64,000 nt of DNA from Salinarimonas rosea DSM 21201. Lineage in GTDB: Bacteria > Pseudomonadota > Alphaproteobacteria > Rhizobiales > Beijerinckiaceae. This document shows positions 63,287 through 64,000 of the stretch, piece after piece (position 1 is the stretch's first letter; each line of letters begins with the position of its first letter). A model generated the notes under the pieces. The model did no database searches. It saw only the letters and a program-made list of their open reading frames with translations, and was not told the origin of the DNA. The stretch spans positions 62,001-126,000 of the forward strand of contig NZ_AUBC01000007.1 of NCBI RefSeq assembly GCF_000429045.1. The letters run 5' to 3'. Made by a program: the position numbers and the translations under genes.

Positions 63287-64000
63287 TCAGTAGCGGTTGG
63301 CGATCGGCAGCTCCTCGGCCGGGAACAGGCTGATCACCTGGCAGCCCCTGTCGGTGACGACGACCTCCTCCTCGATGCGCGCGGCGGAGTAGCCGTCGGT
63401 GGCCGGGCAGTAGGTCTCCAGCGCGAAGACCATGCCGGTGCGGATCTCCATCGGGTTCTCCAGCGAGACGACGCGGCTGATGATCGGGCGCTCGTGGAGC
63501 GCGAGCCCGAGCCCGTGGCCGAACTGCAGGCCGAAGGCGGAGAGCTCGTCGGGGAAGCCGAACTCGTGCGCCTCGGGGAAGGCGCGGGCGACGACGTCGG
63601 TGCCCACCCCCGGCTTGATCAGGGCGATGGCGGCATCGAGCCAGTCCCGGCACTTGACGTAGGCGTCGCGCTGCGCGGGCGTGGAGCGGCCGACGTTGAA
63701 GGTGCGGTAGTAGCAGGTGCGATAGCCCTGGTAGCTCTGCAGGATGTCGAAGAAGGCCTGGTCGCCGGGGCGGAAGTAGCGGTCGGTGAAATTGTGCGGA
63801 TGCGGGTTGCAGCGCTCGCCGGAGATGGCGTTGATCGCCTCGACATCGTCCGAGCCCATCTCGTAGAGCATCTTGTTGGCCATCGCGACGATGTCGTTCT
63901 CGCGCACGCCCGGCTTCATCTCCTCCCAGATCATGTGATACACGCCGTCGACCATCGACGCCGCCTGGTTGAGCAGGTGGATCTCGTCGACGTTCTTGAT
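63287..64000 (-). CDS. M24-family (pita-bread fold) hydrolase or lyase, partial at right edge
   Basis: The 238 visible residues are the C-terminal catalytic part of an M24 protein; the frame is open to base 64000, so the N-terminus lies outside. Metal ligands by alignment: Asp in AFFDILQSYQGY, His in FGHGLGLALHERP, Glu in VFALETYCP and Glu in ARIEEEVVV. The second Asp (…GYxxD…RTF in Xaa-Pro peptidases) is Cys here (GYRTCYYRTF). This argues against plain peptidase activity; creatinase, ectoine-hydrolase and DddP-type DMSP lyases share the fold. It heads the operon of the E1/E2 complex. Confidence 0.85.
   Translation of the reverse strand: MKNVDEIHLLNQAASMVDGVYHMIWEEMKPGVRENDIVAMANKMLYEMGSDDVEAINAISGERCNPHPHNFTDRYFRPGDQAFFDILQSYQGYRTCYYRTFNVGRSTPAQRDAYVKCRDWLDAAIALIKPGVGTDVVARAFPEAHEFGFPDELSAFGLQFGHGLGLALHERPIISRVVSLENPMEIRTGMVFALETYCPATDGYSAARIEEEVVVTDRGCQVISLFPAEELPIANRY

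Noticed and set aside
63287-64000. DMSP lyase DddP or ectoine hydrolase as a firm call
   Set aside because: Only fold-level similarity is visible, the N-terminus is missing, and no DMSP or ectoine genes are adjacent.

Overview
The window is a GC-rich (about 70% by eye) chromosomal segment of an alphaproteobacterium, most likely a member of Hyphomicrobiales (Rhizobiales) near Methylobacteriaceae/Salinarimonadaceae. The evidence is the gene content: a nuo operon whose NuoE carries a long C-terminal extension, the divK-pleD cell-cycle pair next to a DUF3572 gene, a DinB with an N-terminal zinc ribbon, a C4-pathway 5-aminolevulinate synthase (hemA), a TIGR02302/DUF4175 protein, a Mur-like Fur regulator and several TRAP transporters. 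The family placement is an inference from recall; no 16S gene is present.

Layout. 1-6898 (minus): nuoA-B-C-D-E-F, a small coiled-coil gene, then the 5' part of nuoG, which runs off the left edge. 7291-11877: a TroABCD/SitABCD-type metal ABC transporter read leftwards from a divergent promoter region shared with a Fur-family regulator. 11906-15375: dinB, a DUF3572 gene, then divK and pleD on the plus strand. 15798-21105 (minus): two TRAP permease pairs but only one binding protein. 21308-26176: an E. coli-type aroA, tRNA-Thr(GGT), hemA with an FNR/FixK-like box, a small conserved gene and murA. 26177-26858: a lower-GC RelE/Xre toxin-antitoxin pair. 27080-31451 (plus): membrane protein, mmsB-like dehydrogenase, ygfZ-like, mipA, tag and an HD hydrolase. 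31479-36889 (minus): TIGR02302 protein, GH13 alpha-glucosidase and an SppA-type S49 peptidase.

37134-46278 is an accessory catabolic island: a dipeptide-type ABC importer interleaved with a COG3964 amidohydrolase and a RidA-family deaminase, followed by an IclR regulator and a divergent SelA-like PLP lyase. The parts fit one pathway for an unidentified acylated amino-acid-like substrate: import, deacylation, PLP-dependent elimination, then imine hydrolysis. TTCC/GGAA sequences overlap the promoters of both the importer operon and iclR.

46473-52759: tRNA-Gly(GCC), a prolyl-tRNA editing protein, cnoX, a Lon-substrate-binding-domain protein, a Trm112-like protein, a small conserved protein, an EamA exporter, a coupled GATase/TPR-methyltransferase pair and tRNA-Ser(CGA). 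Just downstream lie a 12-bp repeat of the tRNA-Ser 3' end and the decayed end of a sensor histidine kinase. 53205-56554: a membrane-anchored metallophosphoesterase and a KefB/CPA2-type antiporter without a regulatory domain.

56766-64000 (minus): a second catabolic operon with an M24-fold protein (partial at the right edge), E1 alpha and E1 beta, and two E2-like proteins that divide the work. One has two lipoyl domains and an apparently dead catalytic domain; the other has the active acyltransferase domain but no lipoyl domain. An aldehyde dehydrogenase and a KduD-like SDR complete it. Its substrate is unknown. No insertion sequence, prophage, CRISPR array or rRNA was seen.
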